Assembly (NCBI GenBank): GCA_950295325.1
Contig: OX485807.1
Coordinates: forward strand, 43,058,440 to 43,122,439
Direction of reading: 5' to 3'
Source: Polytrichum commune
Lineage: Eukaryota; Streptophyta; Polytrichopsida; Polytrichales; Polytrichaceae
DNA length: 64,000 bases
Shown here: in pieces, positions 55,420 to 64,000 of the stretch
Layout of the letters: every line of letters starts with the position of its first letter
How positions within the stretch are numbered: position 1 is the first letter of the stretch
Notes under the pieces: model-generated
The model's database searches: none
The model's input: the letters and a program-made list of their open reading frames with translations, nothing else
Told to the model about the DNA's origin: nothing
Translations under genes and position numbers: made by a program

Positions 55420-58252
55420 CGAGAGTTGAGTGGAGTTGGAAACATCCAAGTCCGTGTGAAGAGGTCCGGAGTAGGCCGATTGAGTCCAAGACTAAGGTGG
55501 CCAAGAGCGGCAACCGGTTTGACTTTTTGGACGGTGGGTTCAATAAGTAGTAGGTGGACGTGGACTTAGCCGCCTTGACCGGTTCCACAACCAATTTGGC
55601 CGGGAGCGACAATCGGATTGACTTTTGGGACGGTGGGTATAATAGGTAGTCGGTGGACGTGGACTTTACCGCCTTGACTAGTTCTACAACCAAGTTGGCC
55701 GAGGACGGCCACCGGGTTGCCTTTTGGATTGGTAGGTCGAGTGGTTTGGATTGGTAGGTCCCGTGATTAGTGGGAAGTTTCCCTGAACTGGTAGGACCCT
55801 TTGTAGGTGAACTAGGTGTGGAAATGTAAGTGGTGTTGATGACGTGGACATTCACACTGGGGCTACGCCTTGCGGTACTAGTTTCTATTGAATTTGGCTT
55901 CATCCCGTCTTGTGATTCAGAAGTCTGTTGGTGTAAAGGGGACATGAAATCCTCCCGATGTTGGTTCACCTCTTCTAAAAAATAATAAGGCTTCAATTTA
56001 TTGATGTTTACTAAGAAGGGGTTGGGTTCAAAATGCTCCATTGAAACTAAAAGCACCGTATTGTTCGGCAACTTGTATTGTACTTTGTAAGGCCCATACC
56101 ATCTGCTCTTGAATTTCCCTGGTTTTGTCTTCTGTCCTTTGGGAAACCATAGCACGTGATCACCAATGTTGAACTCCTTTGTCTTGAATTTCCCTGCTGC
56201 CCAATTGGACCTCTGTTCTTGTGCCGCTTCTGAAAAATCTTGGGCCAATCTCCGAGTTTCGTCAAGATGCTCCAATTCTTGTAATCTTGCATGTAACACT
56301 CGGACTTGGTTGAAATCTACGAGGTTGGACGTACGGCTGGTTGGCACTATATATTCTGTAGGCATCAACGGTGTTAGACCATAGACAAGTTCAAATGGAG
56401 TGTGGTGAGTATTCACCTTATAGGTCGTCCGGTAAGAAAATAAAGTTGTGTGGATGTGTTCATCCCAATCCGTCCGTTTATCATTTACCAACTTGGTCAA
56501 CAAGTTGGTCAACACCTTGTTTGTGGACTCGGCCTGTCCATTTCTTTGGGGGTAGTACGGGGTGGACGTCCGGTGTTGTAATAGGAAATGCTCTGTCAGC
56601 ATTTTCATCACATCATTGATGAAGTGACCCCCTTGGTCACTGACTAACACCATCGGACACCCAAACCTGGTTAAAATGCACTCGTAAATAAAACGAGCTG
56701 TGACTACAGCCGTGTTTGTCCGAAGCGCTCGTGCTTCGACCCACTTTGTTGCGTAATCCGTGGCTACCAAAATGTATTTGTTTGATGTATACCGAGCCAC
56801 TGGTTTGATGGGGCCCACAAAATCCAATCCCCATTTCATAAACGGTTCAGCTGGTACGTCCAGGGTAAGGATGGCTTGCCCTGTTCCCGGTAATCCTCCC
56901 GTCCGTTGACATTTGTCGCATGCTTTACACCAATGCATTGTGTCTGCATGTAAGGTTGGCCACCAATACCCTCCTTGTAATATCTTTTTCACTGTGATGG
57001 CTGTTGAAAAATGTCCTCCCCCTGGCTGGTTATGCATCTCATGGAGTATGGTAGATACCTCCCCCGGGTAGACACAACGTCTCACCACCTGGTCAACACA
57101 TTTTTTGTACAGTTGGTTTTCAATTAGACTATAGGGAATGCTTTTCAAAAACAACCTCCTCTTTTGATCCTTGCTTAGGTTGGATGGTGCAATCCCCGTC
57201 CGCAAAAACTTTTCTACGTCCTCATACCACACTCCTGTCACTGAAAATAATGACGTGTCCGAGGTTTGGTCTTGGACTCCTGTAGCTGCCTCACCATTTG
57301 GCAACCGTGATAGTGCGTCTGCCATGACATGGGACCGCCCTGGTTTGTATACCACCGTGAAATCGTATTCCAAAAACAACAGTAACCATCTAGCAATCCG
57401 TCCAGACACTTGTTGTTTGTTGACCAAGTGTACCAGTGCCATATGATCCACATAAAAAACAAATTTGTTGCCTAGGAGGTAGTGTCTAAACTTATTTAAG
57501 GCATACACCATGGCTAAAGCTTCTCGTTCCGTGGTTGTGTAATTCTTCTCTGCCGAGTTGAGCAATCTGGACGCGTATGCAATGGGCTGGTCTGCCTTCC
57601 CTGTAACGTTTTGGGCTAACATCACTCCGAGAGCAATGTTAGAGGCATCCGTATGGACATGAAACTCCAAATCCCACTTTGGGGAAATAAGTATGGGTGC
57701 GTTGGTGTACTTCTCCTTGACGAGTTCCATAGCCGCCTCACATTCATCCGTCCATACAAACGTGTCGGACTTCCTAGTCAGTCTGGTGATGGGTGCCATG
57801 ATCTTTGCCAAGTCCTTGATGTAGATGCGCAAAAATTGTGCTACCCCCATGAACCGTTGTACTTCAACTAGGCAGGTAGGGCGTGGCATGTTGACTATGG
57901 CGGCAATTTTGGTTGGATCAGGGAACTTTCCAGCCTCACATACAATATGTCCCAGTAATGACCCGGACGTCACCATGAATGCACTCTTCTCTGGGTTGAT
58001 GCTTATGCCATATTCAAGACATTTCTCAAATACAAGTTCCAACTTCTCCAAGTGGTTGTCCATGTCACTATAGATGCTAAAATCATCCAGGAATAGTTTC
58101 ATGAATTTGTCCAAGTACTCCCGGAATGCCTTGTTCACCATTTTTTGGTATGTAGCTGGTCCATTTATCAGTCCAAACGGCATGACCAGCCAGACGTACG
58201 CACCCCATTCTGTGATGAACGCAGTCTTGTAACGGTCCATCCACCAAACCAA
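55295..58252 (-). CDS. pol: Pol, downstream part: reverse transcriptase core, RNase H, integrase
   Basis: Residues are counted from the TTG at 58,252; the frame is really open up to about 58,345. The RT core has [10 protein letters not shown] and the catalytic LDD (55-57). RNase H has Asp202 (HVHTDASN), Glu244 (TEREAL), Asp269 and ADALSR (310-315). Integrase has an HHCC zinc site (His407, His414, Cys445, Cys448), the DD35E triad Asp477, Asp539, Glu575 and a GPY/F motif (RWYGPYKV, about 718-725). The first RT catalytic Asp lies at 58,277-58,279, upstream of the TTG and after the frameshift. After about residue 760 comes a low-complexity tail with about 33-residue repeats. No chromodomain is seen. 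Confidence 0.93.
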   Translation of the reverse strand: MVWWMDRYKTAFITEWGAYVWLVMPFGLINGPATYQKMVNKAFREYLDKFMKLFLDDFSIYSDMDNHLEKLELVFEKCLEYGISINPEKSAFMVTSGSLLGHIVCEAGKFPDPTKIAAIVNMPRPTCLVEVQRFMGVAQFLRIYIKDLAKIMAPITRLTRKSDTFVWTDECEAAMELVKEKYTNAPILISPKWDLEFHVHTDASNIALGVMLAQNVTGKADQPIAYASRLLNSAEKNYTTTEREALAMVYALNKFRHYLLGNKFVFYVDHMALVHLVNKQQVSGRIARWLLLFLEYDFTVVYKPGRSHVMADALSRLPNGEAATGVQDQTSDTSLFSVTGVWYEDVEKFLRTGIAPSNLSKDQKRRLFLKSIPYSLIENQLYKKCVDQVVRRCVYPGEVSTILHEMHNQPGGGHFSTAITVKKILQGGYWWPTLHADTMHWCKACDKCQRTGGLPGTGQAILTLDVPAEPFMKWGLDFVGPIKPVARYTSNKYILVATDYATKWVEARALRTNTAVVTARFIYECILTRFGCPMVLVSDQGGHFINDVMKMLTEHFLLQHRTSTPYYPQRNGQAESTNKVLTNLLTKLVNDKRTDWDEHIHTTLFSYRTTYKVNTHHTPFELVYGLTPLMPTEYIVPTSRTSNLVDFNQVRVLHARLQELEHLDETRRLAQDFSEAAQEQRSNWAAGKFKTKEFNIGDHVLWFPKGQKTKPGKFKSRWYGPYKVQYKLPNNTVLLVSMEHFEPNPFLVNINKLKPYYFLEEVNQHREDFMSPLHQQTSESQDGMKPNSIETSTARRSPSVNVHVINTTYISTPSSPTKGPTSSGKLPTNHGTYQSKPLDLPIQKATRWPSSANLVVELVKAVKSTSTDYLLYPPSQKSIRLSLPAKLVVEPVKAAKSTSTYYLLNPPSKKSNRLPLLATLVLDSIGLLRTSSHGLGCFQLHSTLDDPPRLESQEDSFFLAPIFFGDTKLTIGDIVGGGRRSAEQR
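55497..55737. repeat. About 98-bp tandem repeat in the 3' end of pol
   Basis: The plus-strand landmarks acggtgggt(t/a)(c/t)aataagtag, 'gtggacgtggactt', 'ccgccttgac', 'ttc(c/t)acaaccaa(t/g)ttggcc' occur twice and a third time in part. They encode the repeated YLLxPPSxKS, LVVExVKAxKSTST peptides in the Pol tail. Confidence 0.75.
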
Positions 58253-58314
58253 TATCTGGTAGTATCCAGAGTACCCATCTATAAAAGTATAGATGGCCCA
58301 CCCAGCTACAACGT

Positions 58315-60261
58315 CTAAAACTCCTTCTTGGAACGGTAGAGGGTATGGTCCTTTTTAGTGGCCGAATTGAGTTTTCGGTAGTCAATACATATCCTCAACT
58401 TGCCATTTTTCTTTGGTACCACCACAATTGGTGATAACCAACTAGCCTCGTCCACTTGCTGAATTAGGCCGGCTGCAATCAACTTGTCCAACTCCTCTTT
58501 GACAACCTTGGCATAGTTTGGGTTCATCCTATACCTGGTTTGATGAGCTGGTGGAATGGTTGGGTCCAAGTCAATTTTGTGTGTTGCAAATTGTGCCGGT
58601 ACTTGCTTCAAATCCTTGAGGGACCACGCAAAGACTCCCTTAAACTTCTTCAATAACTCGAGTAATTCTTTATCAAGCTTTTCAGGCAACTTGGCATTGA
58701 CCTTCACATGCTTTGGTTCCATCTTTGTGCCCAAATTCACCTTTTTAATCTGCTCCTGCTCCGGCAACGTCCAACCAGCCACCTTCATGTCTTTCACTTT
58801 CTCCCGTGCTGGTTGTTCATCCACCAGTACATCTCCCTCTGTGAACTGGTAGAAGTTGTCTGGATAATCCTTTGGCTTATCCACCTCGGGCGGGACGTCC
58901 AAGGGTTGCCCCACACTCACTGGTTTGGCAGGGGTTGCTCCTGCAGTGACATCCCCTCCTATTGAGCTACGAGGTGTGGAACGCAGCGACACCCCATCTA
59001 GTGAGTCGTCCATGCCTTCATTATTTGGGACAGTACCAGTCGGTCTATTCAGGTCATCTTGGCTTCCAGTTGGGATATGACCAGTTGGAACATGACCAAC
59101 TAAGAGGTGATGGTCCACAATATTGTTGGTTTGGACATTTCTCTCTGGATTATTTGCATCTGATTTGCTACCAGCATGATTCTTTCCAAGTTCTTTGGTA
59201 GTATCATGTTCATCAGCGATCAATCTTTGGACGTCCAACTCCTCTTCCGTCACGCCATGTTCTGGTAGTGGCAATTCAGGGATAGTCACAGTGGCTACCG
59301 GAAGTAAATCTGGTTCTGATACAAACAATCTGTCCTCTTCTTCGTCCGTCAACCCATTTTGCCAATCATACATGAGTAGGACTTGAGGCCGGGGGGTGTC
59401 CCCTGGTAGTTTCCGATTCACCTTCACACGTCTACTCCCCATCAGTCCTTGGATTACTAGCCGGTCACCTTCCCAATCATGTACCACCTTGGCATTTACC
59501 AACCACGGTCTACCCAACAATATGGAGTAATCTGGGGTATCGTTATGTGATGCCAAACTCATTACAGAAAATGTGACTTGATAAGGCATACCTTCCACTT
59601 CAATATTGATGTTCTCCAATAGTCCCACTGGCATCGTGGTGCTCTGATCAGCCATCTTGATGTTGTAGGTGGCTACTTTTGGTTTGGGCAATCCCAAATG
59701 TTTCCTCAAGGTGTCGGTGAGGATGTTCACACCAGCTCCCCCGTCGATTAGGACGTCTGAAATATATTTGTTTGCAATTTTGATGGTGATAACTGGCATG
59801 GTGTAGTCTACTGCAATGGCACCAACCATGCTGGTTGGGGTCGTGGACGCCTGAGTTGGTGTTGTTTTTGGAATCCAGGATGGGACAGCTTGCCTCATGA
59901 TAAAGTCTTTCAACCCTGGTGCTAACTGTAATAATTGACCTAAGGTTAATGTGAACCGACTTTCCAATACCTGATTTGTAATCAAGGCAAAGGATGCATC
60001 CAAATTTTCCGGACCTCCTTCACCCACCTCGTAGTTTACAGTGTCCAACACACTGGGTTCCAGCCGGTCTTGACTGTCAGGATTTATGTTTGGTGATCCA
60101 GCCCACTCGGTGGAGAAATTATGTTGCTCTCCTTCGTCCAACTGGAACCGTACACGTTTTTGCTCCGTGTTCTTGGCTAGTTCTTGTTTTTCCAACTCTT
60201 GAAGACGTTGGACCTCCTCGATGCACCCATGCCTCAAACTCCTCCTCCTGTCTCCATTCAT
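58315..60261 (-). CDS. pol: Pol, upstream part: aspartic protease and start of reverse transcriptase
   Basis: The ATG at 60,261 may not be a true start, since the homologous reading seems to continue from Gag by a +1 shift between about 60,190 and 60,260. The protease motif is [12 protein letters not shown] at about residue 170, with Gly in place of the usual Ser/Thr after the Asp, a form common in plant gypsy proteases. A linker with Pro/Thr/Asp-rich sequence follows. The RT N-terminus is at about 577-640 ([20 protein letters not shown]). The frame ends early at a TAG because one base is missing at about 58,348, and RT continues in the 55,295-58,252 frame. Confidence 0.9.
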   Translation of the reverse strand: MNGDRRRSLRHGCIEEVQRLQELEKQELAKNTEQKRVRFQLDEGEQHNFSTEWAGSPNINPDSQDRLEPSVLDTVNYEVGEGGPENLDASFALITNQVLESRFTLTLGQLLQLAPGLKDFIMRQAVPSWIPKTTPTQASTTPTSMVGAIAVDYTMPVITIKIANKYISDVLIDGGAGVNILTDTLRKHLGLPKPKVATYNIKMADQSTTMPVGLLENINIEVEGMPYQVTFSVMSLASHNDTPDYSILLGRPWLVNAKVVHDWEGDRLVIQGLMGSRRVKVNRKLPGDTPRPQVLLMYDWQNGLTDEEEDRLFVSEPDLLPVATVTIPELPLPEHGVTEEELDVQRLIADEHDTTKELGKNHAGSKSDANNPERNVQTNNIVDHHLLVGHVPTGHIPTGSQDDLNRPTGTVPNNEGMDDSLDGVSLRSTPRSSIGGDVTAGATPAKPVSVGQPLDVPPEVDKPKDYPDNFYQFTEGDVLVDEQPAREKVKDMKVAGWTLPEQEQIKKVNLGTKMEPKHVKVNAKLPEKLDKELLELLKKFKGVFAWSLKDLKQVPAQFATHKIDLDPTIPPAHQTRYRMNPNYAKVVKEELDKLIAAGLIQQVDEASWLSPIVVVPKKNGKLRICIDYRKLNSATKKDHTLYRSKKEF

Positions 60262-63217
60262 CGTGACATTTACCCTTCAACGGTTCTTTCTCGCGGAATG
60301 CCACTTCTTCCGGTACCAACCTTGCTTTGCTTCTGGTTACTACAGCAACCACAGTGGCTGTAATCACGTCCGGTCTTGGGGATGGTTGGTCTTGGTCCGT
60401 CCGTTTGTGTTGCCCAAACTGTTGGCGGGCTTGCTCTCCGGACGGACATTGGAATGCTAAATGTTCAACACTACCACATATGAAACAAAATTTTGGTCTA
60501 TTAATTGGTCTGGGTGGTGGCCACCTATTCCTGTTTTGGTCATCCTGGTTGTACCTAGGCCTGACTTGTTCTGTCCCCACAGCATGTACGGTAGCTTGTG
60601 AAGGCCTCTTCATGTTGGGTCGGTAGTTTGCACTTTGCGGGTTACCCCAACAATTTTCCGCTTTATGCCCTCTTCCACCACAACATGAGCACAACGGATC
60701 CAAATCTTTTTGTCTCATGTGTTGGCTCGTATTACCCGAACTGGTAGTTTCTACTGGTTGCACCCCCACCCTCCAAGGAATTTGATTTCCTTCTGCGTCA
60801 AAAACACTTTTTTCACAAGCCATTGCCGATTCTTTTGAACTGATCAATGTTTTCTTGGCCATACCAGTTGTGGCTACTCGTAGGTAATCTGGTAGGCCTG
60901 CCCTAAAACATGTGTTTAACCATTCATCATCTGGACGGTACGTCAGGCAATTTGCTAGTTTGATCAACCGTTCGTAATATGCTTCCACGTCCTCTGTGTC
61001 TCTCATTTTTAAGGCCCTCAACGCCATATATGCTTGCATGTCTGTCTGCACCTTTCTATACCTCCTAGCAAATGCATCCAACAGCTGATCCAAAGTACAA
61101 TGTGGGTGACTATCGGTATAATTTTCACTCCACTCTGACGCATTCTCCCGCAAGGAATATGTGAATAAATTAATCAATGCCTCATCGTCCGTCTCCCCCA
61201 TTGTATATGCCCATTTTTTGAAAGTACGGACGTGTGAGTCTGGGTCCGATTTGGGGTCATATATCGGAAGTGGTAGCTTGATCCTTGACTTACTAGGACT
61301 GACCCTCGCTGGAGGAGCTATTGGTGCTGGCAGGGTTCCTGGTGGGTAGTATCCTAGCCATGGCCAAGGTGCCATGGTCGGAGTTGTCTCTTCCTTCCTC
61401 CGTCTTGATGCCCTCCTTGTTGACCTTCGTCTCCTGGATTCTATTACTGGTTCATCGTCCTCATTGTCATCTGTGTCATCACTTCCTCCCCCTCCTGGGG
61501 GCCCTGGAGGTGCTCCTCCTGGAGGACCACCTGGGTAACCTACACTTGGAGAGGGACTACGCCGGGACGTTCGATGTGGGGGTCGGTGTGGTAACTGACC
61601 ACCTCGTATTGGGGTATGTGATGCATAATCCCCTACCGGTCCCCCCGTTGTTGGATGGAACTGGGAGACGGTGACCAAAGGTGGTACCCATGTGGACGTT
61701 CGTGGTTGATGCGTGCTCGATACCGGAGCTCTTGTTGTCCTGGGGTCATAATCATAGGCCAGACGACCACTCGTTACAGTGTGGATGGTTGGTGCTTGTG
61801 TCGCTGGTCTATCGATGTGTGATGGGTATCCATTATGGTTCCACTGTCCCTGGGGCTCTTGGGGATGTGTGTGTTCAATTCTTCCCAATTGCCCTGTCAT
61901 ATCGTTGAAACTAATCCCTCCCGCTGCTCCTGTGTACCCAATTGCTTCATTTATGGCAATGTGACGAGTGTGACCTGTGCGACCAACTTGTACATTATGA
62001 AGCAGTGTTGTCTGGCGATCAATCAAGTTTGGTTGAGCTTCATGTCTTGGAAGGTTGGTGTGGTTGGCAGCCTCCCATCCTTGACTATAGGTGCCAAAAG
62101 GTTGGACAGCTGAATGAACTGTTTGGGCCGACGTTCCTACCAGCTCCCTTGGTGGTAAAACAATACTTTGTGATTGGACAGGTAGAACACTATGTGTGAG
62201 GTAATCTCGTTGTTGCTGAGAGTATGAACTCGGTTGTCTATTTGCAACAAGTTGGGAAATTTGTGCCGACTGGGTAGTACATTGCCTACTGCGGTGCAAC
62301 GTGCTGTGACAATGCCGACACGGACGTTGGCTCCGCTGTTCAGTTGTTGGTGGCAACCTAGACAATTGCTCTGCACTAGGCTGGTTGTCCAGAGTAACTT
62401 GTGAGAACAAATCCACAATACCCACGTCATTGTTGTAAGGCGGGGCTGCATGGCGTGGAACGTCCCATGGGCTTGGTGAGACACCCCATGACCGTGGAAT
62501 GTTTGGTGTGGTTGGGCGCCAACCTCCCATATTGCATGTTGGAGTGGGCCTCCATGGCATGGGTGATTCAGGACGTGCGATACTAGTTGGAATATTAGGC
62601 GAAACATCTTCCAGTGGAGATGAAACTTCCACCACTGGAGATAATTCCGGTTCTCGTTCTCTCCTTATAAATGTGACACGTCTTCGGACAGGTGGTTGAT
62701 GTTGGTTAACATTTGGGCTGAACGCCTCATAAGTAACAGCCTCATCAGTTGCCCATGGTATTCCCTGGCCCGTTGGAATGTCCTGGTCCATGGATCCTAT
62801 GGGACGTCCAAACTGGGACGTGACGTGATTTCGGGATGGCACGAAATCAGGAAACTCTTGTCGTAAATGCTCCAGCAAGTCACTGGACGTTCCAAACCCT
62901 GGTGGGTCAGATTGTTGTACATGGTCTTCTTGAAGAGATGTTAAGCCGTCTGGTCCAGCAGGTAAGTCTTCACCTATGACGGGTGACGGAGGTCGGGCGT
63001 CCCCACTCCACCGGCCGTACATATGATGATTCCCATAATTTTCATACTCTGGAAACAATGCCCTATGCATGGCATCTACTTGTTGGGTGGTTTCCCTTGA
63101 GTTACTTTGGCTAATTGGCCTCTCCGGTTCTGAATCACTCGCAGATAAGATGTGCGGATCCGTCTGAAGCTCCAAAGCCCTCTGTCTGGTCATGCTTCTA
63201 GTTTGTACACGTGCCAT
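60119..63217 (-). CDS. gag: Gag polyprotein with long N-terminal extension
   Basis: ATG at 63,217 (the codon before it is GTG), about 1,032 residues. The retrotransposon gag domain is at about 645-800 (VRTFKKWAYTMGETDDEALI, FARRYRKVQTDMQAYMALRA). Two CX2CX4HX4C knuckles follow: CSCCGGRGHKAENC (about 840-853) and CFICGSVEHLAFQC (about 910-923), for RNA binding. The roughly 640 residues before the gag domain are Pro-, Ser-, Gln- and Gly-rich and end in an acidic DDTDDNEDDE followed by an Arg-rich cluster. Plant Gags are usually 300-500 residues, so the extension is unusual. The last ~45 codons overlap pol in another frame. Confidence 0.93.
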   Translation of the reverse strand: MARVQTRSMTRQRALELQTDPHILSASDSEPERPISQSNSRETTQQVDAMHRALFPEYENYGNHHMYGRWSGDARPPSPVIGEDLPAGPDGLTSLQEDHVQQSDPPGFGTSSDLLEHLRQEFPDFVPSRNHVTSQFGRPIGSMDQDIPTGQGIPWATDEAVTYEAFSPNVNQHQPPVRRRVTFIRREREPELSPVVEVSSPLEDVSPNIPTSIARPESPMPWRPTPTCNMGGWRPTTPNIPRSWGVSPSPWDVPRHAAPPYNNDVGIVDLFSQVTLDNQPSAEQLSRLPPTTEQRSQRPCRHCHSTLHRSRQCTTQSAQISQLVANRQPSSYSQQQRDYLTHSVLPVQSQSIVLPPRELVGTSAQTVHSAVQPFGTYSQGWEAANHTNLPRHEAQPNLIDRQTTLLHNVQVGRTGHTRHIAINEAIGYTGAAGGISFNDMTGQLGRIEHTHPQEPQGQWNHNGYPSHIDRPATQAPTIHTVTSGRLAYDYDPRTTRAPVSSTHQPRTSTWVPPLVTVSQFHPTTGGPVGDYASHTPIRGGQLPHRPPHRTSRRSPSPSVGYPGGPPGGAPPGPPGGGGSDDTDDNEDDEPVIESRRRRSTRRASRRRKEETTPTMAPWPWLGYYPPGTLPAPIAPPARVSPSKSRIKLPLPIYDPKSDPDSHVRTFKKWAYTMGETDDEALINLFTYSLRENASEWSENYTDSHPHCTLDQLLDAFARRYRKVQTDMQAYMALRALKMRDTEDVEAYYERLIKLANCLTYRPDDEWLNTCFRAGLPDYLRVATTGMAKKTLISSKESAMACEKSVFDAEGNQIPWRVGVQPVETTSSGNTSQHMRQKDLDPLCSCCGGRGHKAENCWGNPQSANYRPNMKRPSQATVHAVGTEQVRPRYNQDDQNRNRWPPPRPINRPKFCFICGSVEHLAFQCPSGEQARQQFGQHKRTDQDQPSPRPDVITATVVAVVTRSKARLVPEEVAFREKEPLKGKCHDEWRQEEEFEAWVHRGGPTSSRVGKTRTSQEHGAKTCTVPVGRRRAT

Positions 63218-63572
63218 CACAATTACCTAAAATCTGATCGTGCTAGATCTAGGTGCATACACACTAGTATGTGGCTCTGCCTCCAGCTTGACTTACACTT
63301 GCAGTGGCAAGTTACCCTTGGACGTCTTCGGACTGAGTAGATATGGTTGAGTGGCCACAGTCTGTCCACCAACTCATAATCTTTGCTGCACCCTCCTGTC
63401 CTAGATGTACTTCCACGCCCCAAGTGGTTTTTGCCCCTTGCTGCAAATAAATCACAACCCAACTGTTTCGCCAGCCTACACCAACTGTATTCCTTGTTCC
63501 AGATCTAGATCTATTGGACTATCACCCTAACCCTAAAATTCAAGAGAGAGCAAATGAGATAGAGTTGAGTTA
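63218..63572 (-). other. 5' leader of the retrotransposon
   Basis: About 355 bp between the primer site and the gag ATG, where a packaging signal is expected. A 79-codon frame (63,223-63,462) lies inside but shows no domain. Nothing else is recognisable. Confidence 0.6.
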
Positions 63573-63590
63573 CCATTGCATGGTCGCCAA
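63573..63590 (-). other. Primer-binding site
   Basis: Reading the minus strand, the LTR ends ...TAACA, then one T, then TGGCGACCATGCAATGG. A TGG start directly after the LTR pairs with a tRNA 3' CCA. The tRNA is not identified; it is not the initiator-Met type, which would read TGGTATCAGAGC. Confidence 0.65.
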
Positions 63591-63591
63591 A

Positions 63592-64000
63592 TGTTAATGG
63601 ATTTTCGCACTCCTTCCTTGCTCCATTAACTAGTTCGCCGCTAGTCACGTCCAAGCCTTGCACAAACACCTCCTAAGCTAGTTCCTCATCCCTGGACATC
63701 TCCTTTGACGTACAATCCCCTACAAATTCCGTTTAAGGCTTGAAACATGCCCTGGACACTACCTACCAGCTCACGTTTTTGGCCCAATCAGCCAACTTAC
63801 GGAGGTCGTTTCCACAATATAAGCTTGGATCTGCCATCTCTAACCTCCTACCAACCTACAGTATAGTTTTCGGGCCATTCTGACCACTTTCATATTTTCG
63901 ACCAGCTCACGTTTTTAGTCAGATCCGGCCACTTCTGGAGGTGATTTTCGCAAACCGAGTCCGGATCTGACCTCTCTAACCTTCTACCCACTTATGGTGC
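63592..64000 (-). repeat. 5' LTR, truncated by the window edge
   Basis: 409 bp from TGTTAATGG to the window end, aligned without gaps to 50,657-51,065. I found no mismatch on reading both. This part corresponds to U5. Confidence 0.95.

Larger units (their letters stand above)
50657..64000 (-). mobile_element. Ty3/gypsy LTR retrotransposon (continues past window end)
   Basis: Two LTRs in direct orientation (50,657-51,898 and 63,592 onward) enclose, on the minus strand, a tRNA-primer-like site, gag, protease, reverse transcriptase, RNase H, integrase and an accessory region, then a polypurine tract. This gene order (integrase last in pol) defines Ty3/gypsy. No chromodomain follows the GPY/F motif, pointing to the non-chromovirus Tat/Athila side. 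If the right LTR equals the left one, the element is about 14.2 kb. The LTR segment visible in both copies shows no difference, so insertion is recent. The coding region is nevertheless broken at several points. Confidence 0.95.

Noticed and set aside
54863-55550. Plus-strand frames of 174 and 194 codons with Ser/Pro or Leu/Val repeats
   Set aside because: They run through the 36-bp minisatellite, which contains no stop in several frames, and lie antisense to the retrotransposon. The protein character comes from the repeat.

Overview
The window is nuclear DNA of a land plant. It has two compact intron-containing genes, a plant-type bHLH factor, many small inverted-repeat transposons and a large Ty3/gypsy element. 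The introns I can place are short (about 110-430 bp), which fits a bryophyte or another small-intron lineage better than a conifer or fern. The species cannot be named from the sequence alone.

Layout. 1-5,000 is AT-rich repeat debris with a 650-bp fold-back element. 5,000-8,862 holds a plus-strand acyl-protein thioesterase/carboxylesterase gene (nine exons resolved, possibly with an extra upstream exon encoding a transit peptide). 10,609-12,758 holds a convergent minus-strand bHLH transcription factor gene (six exons resolved). Upstream of it, 14,870-15,310 is a roughly 105-bp tandem array. From about 15,900 to 50,650 I find no intact host gene. That stretch is a mosaic of nested short repeats: a MITE family with palindromic CACTAAAT ends, a GGGGAGAACC/CCGGTT family, PIF/Harbinger-like and hAT-like non-autonomous elements with visible target-site duplications, a 319-bp tandem array, a 155-bp satellite-like array, and the degenerate 3' half of a LINE on the minus strand (35,160 to about 38,300) with RNase H and an unusual conserved C-terminal region.

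50,657 to the window end is one Ty3/gypsy retrotransposon on the minus strand. Its 3' LTR is 1,242 bp. The 5' LTR is cut by the window edge after 409 bp, and I see no difference from the 3' LTR over those bases, so insertion was recent. It encodes a very long Gag with two zinc knuckles, then protease, reverse transcriptase, RNase H and a DD35E integrase without a visible chromodomain. After pol comes a long accessory frame ending in a 609-codon coiled-coil protein. The copy is young but damaged: one base is missing in the reverse transcriptase, Gag and Pol are in different frames, and the accessory frame is cut by two isolated in-frame stops. The accessory region is the best candidate here for something poorly described.

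The two host genes share no visible pathway. They are convergent neighbours separated by about 1.7 kb.
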